NCBI GenBank assembly: GCA_044351045.1
Contig: JBILGM010000006.1
Coordinates: forward strand, 13,869-77,868
Direction: 5' to 3'
DNA from: UBA6136 sp044351045
GTDB lineage: Bacteria; Pseudomonadota; Gammaproteobacteria; Methylococcales; Methylococcaceae
Length of the DNA: 64,000 bases
Positions within the stretch are counted from its first letter, which is position 1. The number at the start of each line of letters is the position of its first letter. Position numbers and translations under genes: made by a program. The notes beneath the pieces are model-generated. The model was not told where the DNA came from. It searched no databases and saw only the letters and a program-made list of their open reading frames with translations. Positions 17,537 to 28,228 of the stretch are shown here, in pieces.

Positions 17537-18022
17537 TCAGCCACCGCAGCACTTCTTATGCTTTATACCGCTACCACACGGACACGGTGCATTCCTGAGC
17601 GGCTTCCCCCGATGAGCAATCTTGCCATGAAAAGGAAAGGTTCCATCAAGGTAAAACCAGCGGCCATCATGCCGGGTGAAGCGACTGATTTCGTGAAACA
17701 GGTAGGTGTCCTCGCCGAGTTCGTACTTTGCCTTGAACTCCACCACTCCACGCTCATCCGAGTCAGCACCCCCGACCGTTTTAACCACCTCCAGATTCGA
17801 CCAGGTTCTTGCATCCTGCTCCAAGCACAGATGCTTGGGACGTTTGAAGGGGTCCCAGGTCGACTGAAGGTACTCCGGGTTCCTCAACTGAAACGCCGAA
17901 AATCGCGAGCGCATCAGCGTTTCTGCTGTGGGAGACACGCTCTCGCCGGCGAGGAAAGGACCACAACACTCTGAAAATATCTTTCCCGACCGACAGGGGC
18001 AAGAGTCGCTCGCATTCACCAT
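17537..18022 (-). CDS. ychJ: YchJ family protein with two SEC-C zinc motifs
   Basis: 161 residues. The N-terminal SEC-C motif (CPCRSGKIFSECCG) and the C-terminal one (CPCGSGIKHKKCCGG) flank the conserved middle domain with LMRSRFSAFQLRNPEYL and WFYLDG, as in YchJ (UPF0225). SEC-C motifs bind zinc, and YchJ is otherwise uncharacterised. The start at 18022 gives the family N-terminus (ASDSCPC); an upstream ATG at 18130 would overlap the mutY region. Its 5' end faces mutY. Confidence 0.85.
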   Translation of the reverse strand: MVNASDSCPCRSGKIFSECCGPFLAGESVSPTAETLMRSRFSAFQLRNPEYLQSTWDPFKRPKHLCLEQDARTWSNLEVVKTVGGADSDERGVVEFKAKYELGEDTYLFHEISRFTRHDGRWFYLDGTFPFHGKIAHRGKPLRNAPCPCGSGIKHKKCCGG

Positions 18023-18162
18023 TTTGAACTGAAAACCGGGGAGTCTTTGGAGATCTTTAAGGGGCAAAATATTAACATCAAGCATGCACACAGCGACCAG
18101 CCGACAACCAATCAGCGATGAGGTCTTCAATCAAGGACCCGCGCCCCGTTACAATCTACCCC

Positions 18163-19218
18163 ATGGAGGCTTATGCATTCTCACAGCGGGTGCTCGAATG
18201 GTTTGACCGGCACGGCCGCAAGGATCTGCCGTGGCAGGTCGAGCGAAATCCCTACCGCGTCTGGGTTTCGGAAATCATGCTGCAACAAACCCAGGTCACG
18301 ACGGTAATTCCGTATTTTAACCGGTTCATGTCCCGGTTCCCCGACGTGTCCAGGCTGGCAGACGCCGAACTTGTTGATGTCACCGATCACTGGGCGGGTC
18401 TTGGCTATTACGCTCGTGCGCGGCACCTGCATCTCGCTGCCCAGGCTCTGATCAATCAGCATGCGGGTGAATTCCCATCGAGTCTCGACGCCATCCAAAG
18501 CCTTCCCGGTATTGGCCGGTCGACGGCAGGCGCCATTCTGAGTCTGGGCATGAACCAGCGCGGGGCTATCCTCGACGGCAATGTTAAACGGGTTCTATGC
18601 CGTTTTGCCGGCATCGAGGGCTGGCCCGGCGCAACGGTTATCACCCGTCAACTGTGGGAACTCAGCGAAAGCCTGACACCGACTCTGCGGGTAGCCGACT
18701 ACAACCAGGCCATGATGGATCTGGGCGCCATGGTCTGCACCCGAAACAAGCCTGCGTGCGAAAACTGCCCCCTCAAGCTCGATTGCGTAGCTCTGGCCAC
18801 TGGCCGCACACGCATGATTCCGACGCCCAAGCCTAGGCGGGATATGCCAAGCCGACAGCGATTCCTGCTGGTGATGCGAAATCCGAATAACGAGATTTTT
18901 TTTGAAACCCGGCCACCCACCGGCATCTGGGCCAACCTGAAAAGCTTTCCCGAATTTGAATCGCTGGATGACCTCGAGGACTGGTGCAGCCATCAAGGCT
19001 ACCCGACGCAACGAATGACAGTCTTGCCACAACGCCGTCATACCTTTTCGCACTATCATCTGGATTTCACAGCGGTCATCTGCCCGGTGCACATCCACAA
19101 CGCGGTGACTGAAAATCTTCAAAGTGGCTGGTTCACGCCCAAAGATGTGAGAAGCTTGCCGGCGCCGATCAGAACACTTCTTACGGAACTCGATCCGCAG
19201 ACGAACCCATCGCCTTGA
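18163..19218 (+). CDS. mutY: A/G-specific adenine DNA glycosylase
   Basis: 351 residues, matching E. coli MutY. It has the catalytic Glu in EIMLQQTQV, the helix-hairpin-helix LPGIGRSTAGAILSLG, the catalytic Asp region NQAMMDLGAMVC, and the [4Fe-4S] ligands C-x6-C-x2-C-x5-C in CTRNKPACENCPLKLDC. The C-terminal Nudix-like domain recognises 8-oxoguanine. It removes adenine mispaired with 8-oxoG. The start at 18163 fits the E. coli N-terminus; an in-frame start at 18118 adds 15 residues. yggX follows after 48 bases, the same order as in E. coli. Confidence 0.96.
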   Translation: MEAYAFSQRVLEWFDRHGRKDLPWQVERNPYRVWVSEIMLQQTQVTTVIPYFNRFMSRFPDVSRLADAELVDVTDHWAGLGYYARARHLHLAAQALINQHAGEFPSSLDAIQSLPGIGRSTAGAILSLGMNQRGAILDGNVKRVLCRFAGIEGWPGATVITRQLWELSESLTPTLRVADYNQAMMDLGAMVCTRNKPACENCPLKLDCVALATGRTRMIPTPKPRRDMPSRQRFLLVMRNPNNEIFFETRPPTGIWANLKSFPEFESLDDLEDWCSHQGYPTQRMTVLPQRRHTFSHYHLDFTAVICPVHIHNAVTENLQSGWFTPKDVRSLPAPIRTLLTELDPQTNPSP

Positions 19219-19266
19219 TCAAACTCACAAACCTGAACCTCAACCTATCAATTCAAGAAGACGGAC

Positions 19267-19539
19267 ATGACGCACATCGTTAAATGCCTGAGGACCGGCA
19301 AAGAAGCACCCGGCCTAGAAAAGCCCCCGTTTCCCGGCTCGGCGGGACAGAAGATTTATGAAAATATTTCGGCCGAAGCGTGGCAGGAATGGTTGAAGCT
19401 GCAAACCATGCTCATCAACGAACACCGACTCACCCCGTTTGAGTCAGAGTCCAAGAAATTTTTGGCGGTTGAGCGCGAGAAATTTCTGTTTGGCGGGGCC
19501 AGCGACATGCCCGAAGGCTATCGCCCGCCCGGCGGTTAA
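19267..19539 (+). CDS. yggX: Fe(2+)-trafficking protein YggX
   Basis: A 90-residue protein of the YggX family: the N-terminal V-K-C-L-R region with Cys7, then PPFPGSAGQKIYENIS and the helical WQEWLKLQTMLINEHRL, and the C-terminal FLFGG and PEGYRPP. It is linked to protection of iron-sulphur clusters and iron handling. The mutY-yggX order is common to gammaproteobacteria. Confidence 0.95.
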   Translation: MTHIVKCLRTGKEAPGLEKPPFPGSAGQKIYENISAEAWQEWLKLQTMLINEHRLTPFESESKKFLAVEREKFLFGGASDMPEGYRPPGG

Positions 19540-19545
19540 CCAGAC

Positions 19546-21024
19546 CTACTCTTCTTCGGAAGGCTCGGATTCCGTAACAACTTCGGCGGATGGGGCATCC
19601 GCATCGTCCGGGTAAGGTGAGCTTTTAGCGTCAGCGGGACGATCAGTGGGCTCGGCCTCGACACTGCGAGTGGGCCGGTAGGGAGTGGCCGGAGAATAGA
19701 ACTCCTCGGAAGAGTCCGTCGCGGCCGGCGCAGGCTCATAGGAGCGAACCCGGGTCCGCGCTGCCGAAGCTGTATGGCTGGATTTTGCCGGTGGCGCATC
19801 CAGCGGCGATTTGTTCGGGTCCTCTTCCTGAGCCATCGGCGCCAGACCTTCATCGCCGGCCTGCTGCCAGCCACTGCCATTCCCGCCAATCACGACGGGA
19901 ATCCCCGTGGGTTTGTCTATGGCACGACGGACCCTATCCATGCTGACCGAAGCGCCCTTATCCCTCTGCTTCTGGATTTCGGAATTGGCCAAGCGCATCA
20001 GAAAACTGGAGCGCTGGGCATCTTCCCTAGCCAGTTGTTCCTTGCTGATGTTGTCATCAGGATCATGCGGCGAAAGGCCGACGTCCTCATCCAGCGGCTG
20101 GCTGACTTCGATGTATAGCTGATTACCCTCCCAGCCCAGCTTGACCGGCTGATTAACCAGATGTACCGGGGAACCCACCGGCACTAGTGGAAAGAGCCTG
20201 GCGATATCCTCGTTATAGAGACGCATGCAACCGTGGGTCACACGCATACCTATGCCATCGGCCTTGGCCGCATCGGTACCATGAATCAGGTAACCCGCCA
20301 CGCCTAAGCGCATGGCATACTTGCCCAAGGGATTATCCGGGCCCGGCGGCACCACATCGGGCAAGGGGTCACCCTTTGCGGCATGCTCACGCTTGATGGA
20401 GGCTGGTGGAGTCCAGGAGGGGTCCTTTTGTTTATTGACCACGCTGGTTTTGCCGATGGGGGTACGCCAGTCCATGCGGCCCATGCTGACGGGATAGGTG
20501 ATGACCTGCCCAGAACGATCGGACTCGAAACTTTGACTCCCGACAGGAGTTGCCAGCGGCTTGGCAACGGGCTTCGCTTCGACTGCTTTGGAAAGCGTCT
20601 TTTTGCCAGGCATAGGTTGGGCCGGTATCGGTGCCTTTTTGGCTACTACCGGTTTGACCGGATAGTAATAAAGCCGCATTTCCGGCACATTCACCACGAT
20701 ACCGGCACGCGGCGCATCCGGTAAAATGTACTGCCGGGGAAGCACTACATTCGTGCCTTCCTTGGGCAGCCAGCGGTCCACCGTGGGATTGGCCATGACC
20801 ATCTCATCCTGCCCGACACTGTTACGCCGAGCGATATCGATGAGCGTATCTTCCTGATGCGCCTTGACGTGGCGAATCTCTCCGATCAGATCATCGCCCT
20901 GACCCGGCATGGAAAAAGAATCAGCCATGACCGCCCGCCCAAACAGGGACATTAGGGCAAAGCCAGCAGATAAAGTTGTTCGGGAGGGTCTAAAACTTGA
21001 ATGTACAAAGATTTGCTGGGACAT
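19546..21024 (-). CDS. L,D-transpeptidase (YkuD/ErfK) with LysM-like domain
   Basis: 492 residues with an N-terminal signal region and a LysM-like segment (EDTLIDIARRNSVGQDEMVMANP). The catalytic YkuD domain has the motif HGTDAA...SHGCMR-type, here HGTDAAKADGIGMRVTHGC, with the catalytic Cys. These enzymes form 3-3 cross-links or attach proteins to peptidoglycan. A long Pro/Lys-rich insertion lies between the LysM and YkuD parts (about 130-175), and the last 120 residues are Ser/Pro/Glu-rich and disordered. It is convergent with yggX; only six bases separate their stop codons. Confidence 0.9.
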   Translation of the reverse strand: MSQQIFVHSSFRPSRTTLSAGFALMSLFGRAVMADSFSMPGQGDDLIGEIRHVKAHQEDTLIDIARRNSVGQDEMVMANPTVDRWLPKEGTNVVLPRQYILPDAPRAGIVVNVPEMRLYYYPVKPVVAKKAPIPAQPMPGKKTLSKAVEAKPVAKPLATPVGSQSFESDRSGQVITYPVSMGRMDWRTPIGKTSVVNKQKDPSWTPPASIKREHAAKGDPLPDVVPPGPDNPLGKYAMRLGVAGYLIHGTDAAKADGIGMRVTHGCMRLYNEDIARLFPLVPVGSPVHLVNQPVKLGWEGNQLYIEVSQPLDEDVGLSPHDPDDNISKEQLAREDAQRSSFLMRLANSEIQKQRDKGASVSMDRVRRAIDKPTGIPVVIGGNGSGWQQAGDEGLAPMAQEEDPNKSPLDAPPAKSSHTASAARTRVRSYEPAPAATDSSEEFYSPATPYRPTRSVEAEPTDRPADAKSSPYPDDADAPSAEVVTESEPSEEE

Positions 21025-21036
21025 GATTTGAACCTA

Positions 21037-21954
21037 CTATTTACTGCCCGGCAGGCTTTCCCCACCGAACCAACTCAACAAAACCGGCAAGAATGAGTCG
21101 ATCTCGAGACTCATGATGGCAAAATCGGCATCGAAACGGGCAGACGGATCAGCCGTCTCGATATCGGCGGCGGCTTCCTGAATAGCATCCAGAAACCGCA
21201 GTCGCTTGATGGAAAGCGACTCATCCAGCACCAGGCTCAACCGATCATTCCAGCTAAAGGCCAGCTTGATGACCTCCTTGCCCGCCTGAATGTGGTTGAG
21301 GATCTCCGGCACCTCAAGGTCATGCCGACGACAACGCACGATGCCGCCATCCTCTTCGGGTGACTTCAGTTCGCATTCGCTTTCTAACGTGACGTTATTG
21401 GGCAGCGAACCGCCCGCCAACCATTGCGTCATGATGGCCGCCGGCTTCTCTTTGGTGGCCACCGGGCTGACGGGGAACCCGTCCAGCGTCTGCCGTAGTA
21501 CGGCGACAAAATCCTCCGCCTTGCGGGCACTGGCGCTATCGACAATCAACCAGCCACCGCGCGGATCGATGTAGCCGAAGGTGCGCCGACTCTGGCTGAA
21601 TGCACGAGGCAACATGTCGTGCAGAATCTCGTCGCGGATGGATTCGCGCTCTTTCTTTCGGACAGAACGAGCCTGCTGCTCCTCGATTTCGGCCACCCGC
21701 TCGGCCACCAGCTCATTGACCGCCGCGGCGGGAAGAATCTTCTCCTCGCGTTGCAGGCAGAGCATGATGAATCCGCTGGTCTGGTGCACCAAGGGGAAAT
21801 GCTCCTTACCCAACGGCGGAAACCAACCTTGACTGAGTGGTTCCAGGCTACCGCAATGGCGAAAACGCCGTTCCTCCAGCTTCTTCTCCAGCTCAGCCCC
21901 GCTCAGGGTGAACGGTTCGGTCAGGCGCAGCAAGGCAAGGTTCTTGAACCACAT
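21037..21954 (-). CDS. rdgC: Recombination-associated protein RdgC
   Basis: A 305-residue ring-forming DNA-binding protein that limits RecA activity. It begins MWFKNLALLRLTEPF and carries the conserved blocks FGYIDPRGGWLIVDSASA, VPEILNHIQAGKEVIKLAFSWNDRLS and ADFAIMSLEI. Length and motifs match the family. It is 12 bases upstream of the L,D-transpeptidase gene on the same strand, so the two may be co-transcribed. Confidence 0.96.
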   Translation of the reverse strand: MWFKNLALLRLTEPFTLSGAELEKKLEERRFRHCGSLEPLSQGWFPPLGKEHFPLVHQTSGFIMLCLQREEKILPAAAVNELVAERVAEIEEQQARSVRKKERESIRDEILHDMLPRAFSQSRRTFGYIDPRGGWLIVDSASARKAEDFVAVLRQTLDGFPVSPVATKEKPAAIMTQWLAGGSLPNNVTLESECELKSPEEDGGIVRCRRHDLEVPEILNHIQAGKEVIKLAFSWNDRLSLVLDESLSIKRLRFLDAIQEAAADIETADPSARFDADFAIMSLEIDSFLPVLLSWFGGESLPGSK

Positions 21955-22183
21955 CGTAATTGGAATTTCAAAAGGTCGCGATTATGGCCACTGACATGCA
22001 CTTTGTCATCCGATGCGCCGTTTTGTAACGGCCTTGTGTCGCATTTGCTCAACAATCAAAACCCCATAAAACCGCTCGCCTTGGTCACGGTCACGGAGCC
22101 TTTCTATTACGCTCTGTACTCCAATGTTTCCTGAGCCTGCTTTGAGGCCGATAATAAGGCCGCAACATTCACGACATGCCCCC

Positions 22184-23145
22184 ATGAAATTACCGACACT
22201 GCTCGCTTTTAACCTGGCCATTATGCTGGGCACTCCCGCCCGGGCCGAAACCGTTTATGTCACCCTGGAAAAAGACAACGCGCTGGCCGTGGTCTCCGGA
22301 CCGGAGGGCAAGCTCGAAAAAACCATAAAGATCGGCAAACGTCCGCGCGGCATCGCCCTGAGTCAGGACGGTAAATCAATCTATGTCGCGGTCAGCGACG
22401 AGGACACGATCAAGATCATCGACACCGCCACCCTCAAGACCGTTGGCAAGCTACCCTCCGGCGAGGACCCGGAAACTTTCGACGTTGACCCCGTAGGCCA
22501 GCTGCTGTTTGTCTCGAACGAAGATGACAACCAGGTCACCGTCATCGATCTCAAGACCCAGAAGCAGGTCAAGGGCATTCCCGTCGGCGTCGAACCCGAG
22601 GGCATCGCCGCCAGCCAGGATGGCCAGTGGATCGTCAGCACCAGCGAAACCACCAACATGGCCCACTGGATCGACCGTAAGACCCTGGCCATCGTCGACA
22701 ACACCCTGCTTGATCCCCGCCCCCGCGCCTGCGCCTTCACTGACGATAGCCAGCAGTTGTGGGTCAGCTCGGAAATCGCCGGCACTGTCAGCGTGCTGGA
22801 TGTCGCCACCCGGCAAGCGGTCGGCAAGATCAGCTTCAAGATACCGGGCGTTACTCAGGAGAAGATTCAGCCCGTCGGGATCCGCATCGACCCGGAGCGC
22901 CGTTTTGCCTATGTTGCGCTCGGCCCCTCCAACCGGGTTGCCGTCGTCGATGCCAAAACCTATCAGGTGCTCGATTACTGGCTGGTCGGCCAGCGCGTCT
23001 GGAACTTGGCGTTCTCGCCCGACCACAAGCACCTCTACACCACCAATGGCGTCAGCAACGATATCTCCATCATCGACCTGGAAGCCCGCAAGGTCGTCAA
23101 GTCGGTTGCAGTCGGGCAATACCCTTGGGGCGTGGCGGTAAAACC

Positions 23146-23149
<4 letters not shown>
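22184..23149 (+). CDS. PQQ-associated YVTN beta-propeller protein
   Basis: 321 residues: a signal peptide (MKLPTLLAFNLAIMLGTPARA) followed by a beta-propeller of about seven repeats with the YVTN-type signature (for example GKRPRGIALSQDGKSIYVAVS and GVEPEGIAASQDGQWIV). This is the family of beta-propeller proteins found beside ABC transporters in organisms with PQQ-dependent alcohol dehydrogenases. Its function is not established. The stop codon overlaps the ATG of the next gene (ATGA), so translation is probably coupled. The start at 22184 was chosen because it opens with a clean signal peptide; an in-frame ORF begins at 22124. Confidence 0.88.
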
Positions 23150-23885
<736 letters not shown>

Positions 23886-23889
<4 letters not shown>

Positions 23890-24692
23890 ACCTCATGCAT
23901 TACCTGCGCGCCCTCAAGGGCATCACCGGCCGCGAACTGCTGCGCTTCGTCCATCAGCGCGAGCGCTTTATTTCCGCCCTGGTCAGGCCGCTGATGTGGC
24001 TGTTCATCTTCGCCGCCGGCTTCCGCTCCACCCTCGGCGTCGCCATCATTCCGCCCTACGAGACCTACATCCTCTACGAGGTCTACATCACACCGGGCCT
24101 GCTGGGCATGGTGCAGTTGTTCAATGGCATGCAAAGCTCGCTGTCGATGGTCTACGACCGGGAAATGGGCAGCATGAAGACCCTGCTAACCAGCCCCCTG
24201 CCCCGCTGGTATCTGCTCACCTGCAAGCTGCTGGCTGGCGTCATGGTGTCGGTGGTGCAGACCTATGTGTTTTTGCTGATTGCATGGCTCTATGGCATCG
24301 AAGCCCCGCCGATGGGTTACCTCACCGTGTTGCCGGCCCTGATCCTGTCCGGTCTGATGCTGGGCGCACTGGGCTTGCTGCTGTCGTCCTTCATCAAGCA
24401 ACTGGAGAACTTTGCCGGCGTCATGAATTTCGTTATTTTCCCGATGTTCTTCCTGTCCACCGCGCTGTATCCGCTGTGGAAGATTCAGGAATCCAGCGTC
24501 CTGCTCTACCGGCTCTCGCAATTCAACCCCTTCACTCACGCCGTCGAACTGATCCGCTTTGCCTTATACGAGCAGTTCAATCTTCAGGCCTGCCTGATCA
24601 CACTCGGCTCACTGGCGTTTTTTTTAGCCGCTGCGGTGATCGGCTACAATCCTTCTAAGGGCTTGATGCAACGTAAAGGCGGACCTGCTTGA
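23886..24692 (+). CDS. PQQ-associated ABC transporter, permease subunit (PedC-like)
   Basis: 268 residues of an ABC-2 type permease with six membrane segments, comparable to the PedC-type alcohol-associated permeases. Motifs include FIHQRERF-like charged residues after the N-terminal helix, a periplasmic patch at FRSTLGVAIIPPYETY, and PLPRWYLLTCKLLAGV. ABC-2 permeases usually export. It completes the beta-propeller/ATPase/permease set and its stop codon touches the ATG of rfbB. Confidence 0.9.
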
Positions 24693-25762
24693 TGACTACT
24701 CAAACCAAAAGAACCATGCTCGTGACCGGCGGCGCCGGCTTCATTGGTGGCAATTTCGTGATCCGTCGGATCGTGCACGGGGACTCAGAAGTCATCAACC
24801 TCGACGCACTGACCTATGCCGGCAACCTAGACACCCTGCATGGGGTCGATGACGACACCCGGCACCATTTCGTGCTGGGGTCGATCGGTGACAGTGCGCT
24901 GGTCGATTACCTGCTGTTGCGCTATCAGCCTTCAGCGATCATCAACTTTGCCGCCGAGAGCCATGTTGACCGCTCCATCGACTCACCGGAACCCTTCATC
25001 CAGACCAATATTCTGGGGACTTTCCAATTGCTGGAATCGGCCCGCAAATACTGGCGTGGTCTGCCCGAACCCGAACAGTCCCAGTTCCGCTTCCTGCATG
25101 TCTCCACCGACGAGGTCTACGGCAGTCTCGGGCCGACCGGCAAGTTCACCGAGACCACGCCCTATCAGCCGAACTCACCCTATTCCGCCTCCAAGGCCAG
25201 TTCGGATCATCTGGTGCGCGCCTATTTCCACACCTATGGAATGCCGGTGCTGACCACTAACTGTTCCAATAATTACGGCCCCTATCAGTTCCCGGAAAAG
25301 CTGATTCCGCTGATCATCCATAACGCGCTGCATGGCAAACCGTTACCCGTGTATGGCACGGGCTCGAATATTCGCGATTGGCTGTTTGTCGAGGATCACT
25401 GCAGCGCCATCGAACGGGTGCTGGACGCCGGAATGCCGGGCGAGGTTTACAACATCGGTGGCAATAACGAAAAAACCAATCTAGACGTGGTCCATGCCAT
25501 CTGCGACTTGCTTGATGAATTCAAGCCGGATGCCGCCATCGGCCCCCGACGCAACCTGATCGCCTTCGTGGCCGATCGCCCGGGTCATGATCAGCGCTAT
25601 GCCATCGACGCCACCAAGATCAAGACCCAGCTCGGCTGGGAACCTGAGCAGACCTTCGAGTCCGGACTGCGCAGGACCGTGCGCTGGTATCTGGACCATC
25701 AGGAATGGACCCAGCGGGTCATGGACGGCAGCTATCGCGGCGAACGGCTCGGCGCCGGCTAA
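24692..25762 (+). CDS. rfbB: dTDP-glucose 4,6-dehydratase
   Basis: 356 residues of the extended SDR family. It has the NAD-binding TGGAGFIGGNF, the active-site region STDEVYGSL and the catalytic YxxxK in YSASKASS. It catalyses the second step of dTDP-L-rhamnose synthesis. The ATG at 24692 shares one base with the stop of the permease gene; a TTG one codon earlier is also in frame. Although the four rfb genes form a set, they follow the ABC transporter without a gap. Confidence 0.96.
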   Translation: MTTQTKRTMLVTGGAGFIGGNFVIRRIVHGDSEVINLDALTYAGNLDTLHGVDDDTRHHFVLGSIGDSALVDYLLLRYQPSAIINFAAESHVDRSIDSPEPFIQTNILGTFQLLESARKYWRGLPEPEQSQFRFLHVSTDEVYGSLGPTGKFTETTPYQPNSPYSASKASSDHLVRAYFHTYGMPVLTTNCSNNYGPYQFPEKLIPLIIHNALHGKPLPVYGTGSNIRDWLFVEDHCSAIERVLDAGMPGEVYNIGGNNEKTNLDVVHAICDLLDEFKPDAAIGPRRNLIAFVADRPGHDQRYAIDATKIKTQLGWEPEQTFESGLRRTVRWYLDHQEWTQRVMDGSYRGERLGAG

Positions 25763-25862
25763 ACCGACACAGCTCGCACTTCGACTTGAATCCACAGGGG
25801 AGAGTCTGTCACCGATGCGTCTCCCCCCCCTGTGCCACTGATTACGTGAGGCACTGACACCC

Positions 25863-26750
25863 ATGCCAAATTACAAGGGCATCATCCTGGCCGGCGGTTC
25901 CGGCACCCGCCTGCATCCCCTGACTCATGTCACCAGCAAGCAATTGCTGCCGGTGTACGACAAGCCGATGATTTATTACCCGCTGTCCGTGCTGATGCTG
26001 GCCGGGATTCGGGAAGTACTCATCATCACCACCCCGCAGGATGCGCCGATGTTCCGGCACCTGCTGGGCGACGGCTCGCAATGGGGTATGTCCCTGCATT
26101 ACCGGGAACAACCCAAACCGGAAGGGCTGGCCCAGGCCTTCATCATCGGTCGTGACTTTGTCGGCAACGATCCCTCCTGTTTGATCCTCGGGGACAACAT
26201 ATTCTATGGGCATGGCTTGACGGACAACCTGAAGGCGGCGACCACTCAGAGCGAAGGCGCCACGGTTTTCGGCTATTGGGTGAATGATCCCGAGCGCTAT
26301 GGCGTTGCCGAATTCGACAAGACCGGCCAAGTTGTCGGTCTGGTCGAAAAACCCCAGGAGCCCAAATCCAACTACGCCGTCACTGGCCTCTATTTCTACG
26401 ACAACCAGGTCGTGGACATGGCCCGCGACCTAAAGCCCGGCGCGCGCGGCGAACTGGAGATCACCGACATCAACAAGTTGTACCTGGAAAAACGCCAACT
26501 ACGGGTGGAAAAGCTGGGTCGGGGTATCGCCTGGCTGGATACCGGCACCCATGCCTCGCTGCTGCAGGCATCCAACTTCATCCAGACTATCGAGGAACGA
26601 CAAGGCCTCAAAATCAGCTGCCCCGAGGAAATTGCCTGGAGTCAGGGCTGGATCAGCGCGGAGCAATTGGCGAAACAGGCCGAGCCGTTAAGAAAGAGCA
26701 ACTACGGAGAATATCTCCTCAAACTGCTGAAGATGGAGCGTCCCGCATGA
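25863..26750 (+). CDS. rfbA: Glucose-1-phosphate thymidylyltransferase
   Basis: 295 residues, the usual length, with the nucleotidyltransferase motif GIILAGGSGTRLHPLT, the KQLLPVYDKPMIYYPL block and EKPQEPKSNYAVTGLYFYD. It makes dTDP-glucose from dTTP and glucose 1-phosphate. The 100-base gap before it contains an imperfect inverted repeat (25793-25834) that could fold and act as a weak terminator or RNA-processing site within the operon. rfbC overlaps its stop codon. Confidence 0.97.
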   Translation: MPNYKGIILAGGSGTRLHPLTHVTSKQLLPVYDKPMIYYPLSVLMLAGIREVLIITTPQDAPMFRHLLGDGSQWGMSLHYREQPKPEGLAQAFIIGRDFVGNDPSCLILGDNIFYGHGLTDNLKAATTQSEGATVFGYWVNDPERYGVAEFDKTGQVVGLVEKPQEPKSNYAVTGLYFYDNQVVDMARDLKPGARGELEITDINKLYLEKRQLRVEKLGRGIAWLDTGTHASLLQASNFIQTIEERQGLKISCPEEIAWSQGWISAEQLAKQAEPLRKSNYGEYLLKLLKMERPA

Positions 26751-27298
26751 TTATTGAAACCACACCCCTTGCCGGCCTGCTGCTGGTCAAACCCGATGTA
26801 TTTGGCGACGAGCGCGGTTTCTTTCAGGAAACCTGGAATCTTCGGCGTTATACCGAGGCCGGGCTCGACCGCTATTTCGTCCAGGACAACCTGTCCCTGT
26901 CGCGCAAGGGCATTCTTCGCGGTCTGCACTTCCAGAATCCCGGCCCTCAGGGCAAGCTGGTGTTCGTGCTTCAGGGCGAGGTGTTCGATGTCGCGGTGGA
27001 TGTCCGGACCGATTCCCCGACTTTCGGCCAATGGCATGGCGTGACCCTGTCGGCCGATAACCATCATCAGCTGTTTGTGCCTGAGGGATTCGCCCATGGT
27101 TTCTGCGTCACCAGCGAGACCGCCCTCTTCGCCTACAAGTGCACCGATTTCTATAATCCCAAAGCCGAATTTAGCCTGCTGTGGAACGATCCCGATATCG
27201 GCATCGAATGGCCAATCACGAAGCCGGAATTGTCCGAAAAAGACAAAAACGGCCAGCCATTGAGTGAGTTTTCCCGTGACTTGCTAGCGGTCTGGTGA
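26747..27298 (+). CDS. rfbC: dTDP-4-dehydrorhamnose 3,5-epimerase
   Basis: 183 residues of the RmlC cupin family, with GFFQETWNLRRY, RGLHFQNPGPQGKLVFVLQGEVFDVAVD and FAHGFCV. It epimerises C3 and C5 of the keto-sugar in the rhamnose pathway. It overlaps the stop of rfbA at ATGA and is followed immediately by rfbD. Confidence 0.97.
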   Translation: MIIETTPLAGLLLVKPDVFGDERGFFQETWNLRRYTEAGLDRYFVQDNLSLSRKGILRGLHFQNPGPQGKLVFVLQGEVFDVAVDVRTDSPTFGQWHGVTLSADNHHQLFVPEGFAHGFCVTSETALFAYKCTDFYNPKAEFSLLWNDPDIGIEWPITKPELSEKDKNGQPLSEFSRDLLAVW

Positions 27299-27300
27299 GC

Positions 27301-28206
27301 ATGAAGATCCTGCTGATCGGTCATGAGGGCCAGGTCGCTTGGGAACTGCGACGCACGTTGGCCTGCCTGGGAAACGTCACGGCGCTGGGTCGGGCCACTC
27401 AGCCAAGTCTGGACTTAACCCAGCCCGATGATATCCGCGCCACCTTGCGTGCCCTTCAGCCAAAGCTGATCGTCAATGCTGCTGCCTACACGGCGGTGGA
27501 CAAGGCCGAGGAGGACCCCGAGGCGGCTTACTCCATCAATGCCGAAGCCGTTGCGATTCTGGCCGAGGAAGCCAAATTGCTAGGCGCCGTTCTGATCCAC
27601 TACTCGACCGATTATGTCTTTCCCGGCAATGCCCAGCAGCCCTACGGTGAAGAGGATGCCGTGGGACCATTGAGCGTTTATGGTCAGAGCAAGCTGGCCG
27701 GCGAGGAAGCCATCCGGCAAGCGGGGATTCGTCATCTGATTCTGCGAACCGCCTGGGTCTATGGAGGACGCGGCCAGAATTTCCTGTTGACCATGCTGCG
27801 CCTGATGCGGGAGCGGGATACGCTGGGTATCGTCAACGACCAGCTGGGCGCACCGACCTGGAGCCGGCTGATTGCCGAAGCCACCGCCCTGATGGTGACC
27901 CAGTGTATCCGCGATGGATACTTTCTATTAGGAGACAAGTCAGGGACTTATCACCTCACCTGCGGAGGCGAAACCTCCTGGCTTGGCTTCGCCGAGCAAA
28001 TCAGAACGCTTGGCATTGCTGAAGGCTTACTGGATGAAACGGCGGCAAAATTGAACCCGATTCCGACCTCGGCCTATCCCACGCCCGCGCAACGCCCGGC
28101 CTATTCCGTGCTGTCCAACGACAAACTGGCCCGGGAGTTTGGCATCAAAGTGCCCGATTGGGCTGAGGCCCTGCCACTGTGTCTGACCGATACCCGACCT
28201 GCCTGA
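27301..28206 (+). CDS. rfbD: dTDP-4-dehydrorhamnose reductase
   Basis: 301 residues, an SDR that makes dTDP-L-rhamnose. The glycine-rich motif reads LIGHEGQVAWELRR in place of the usual G-x-x-G-Q-V/L-G, a mild variation of the family GxxGQxG loop. It also has NAAAYTAVDKAE, STDYVFPG and YGQSKLAGE with the catalytic YxxxK. The start may be GTG at 27295, which overlaps the rfbC stop, or ATG at 27301 (chosen). dnaE begins 22 bases after the stop codon. Confidence 0.95.
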   Translation: MKILLIGHEGQVAWELRRTLACLGNVTALGRATQPSLDLTQPDDIRATLRALQPKLIVNAAAYTAVDKAEEDPEAAYSINAEAVAILAEEAKLLGAVLIHYSTDYVFPGNAQQPYGEEDAVGPLSVYGQSKLAGEEAIRQAGIRHLILRTAWVYGGRGQNFLLTMLRLMRERDTLGIVNDQLGAPTWSRLIAEATALMVTQCIRDGYFLLGDKSGTYHLTCGGETSWLGFAEQIRTLGIAEGLLDETAAKLNPIPTSAYPTPAQRPAYSVLSNDKLAREFGIKVPDWAEALPLCLTDTRPA

Positions 28207-28228
28207 CCGCGGACAAACACCTCCCTTG

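Noticed and set aside
22759..23145. Long open frame running into the ABC ATPase gene from upstream
   Set aside because: The added N-terminal part lies in another frame of the beta-propeller gene and has no family match. The ATPase clearly starts at 23146.
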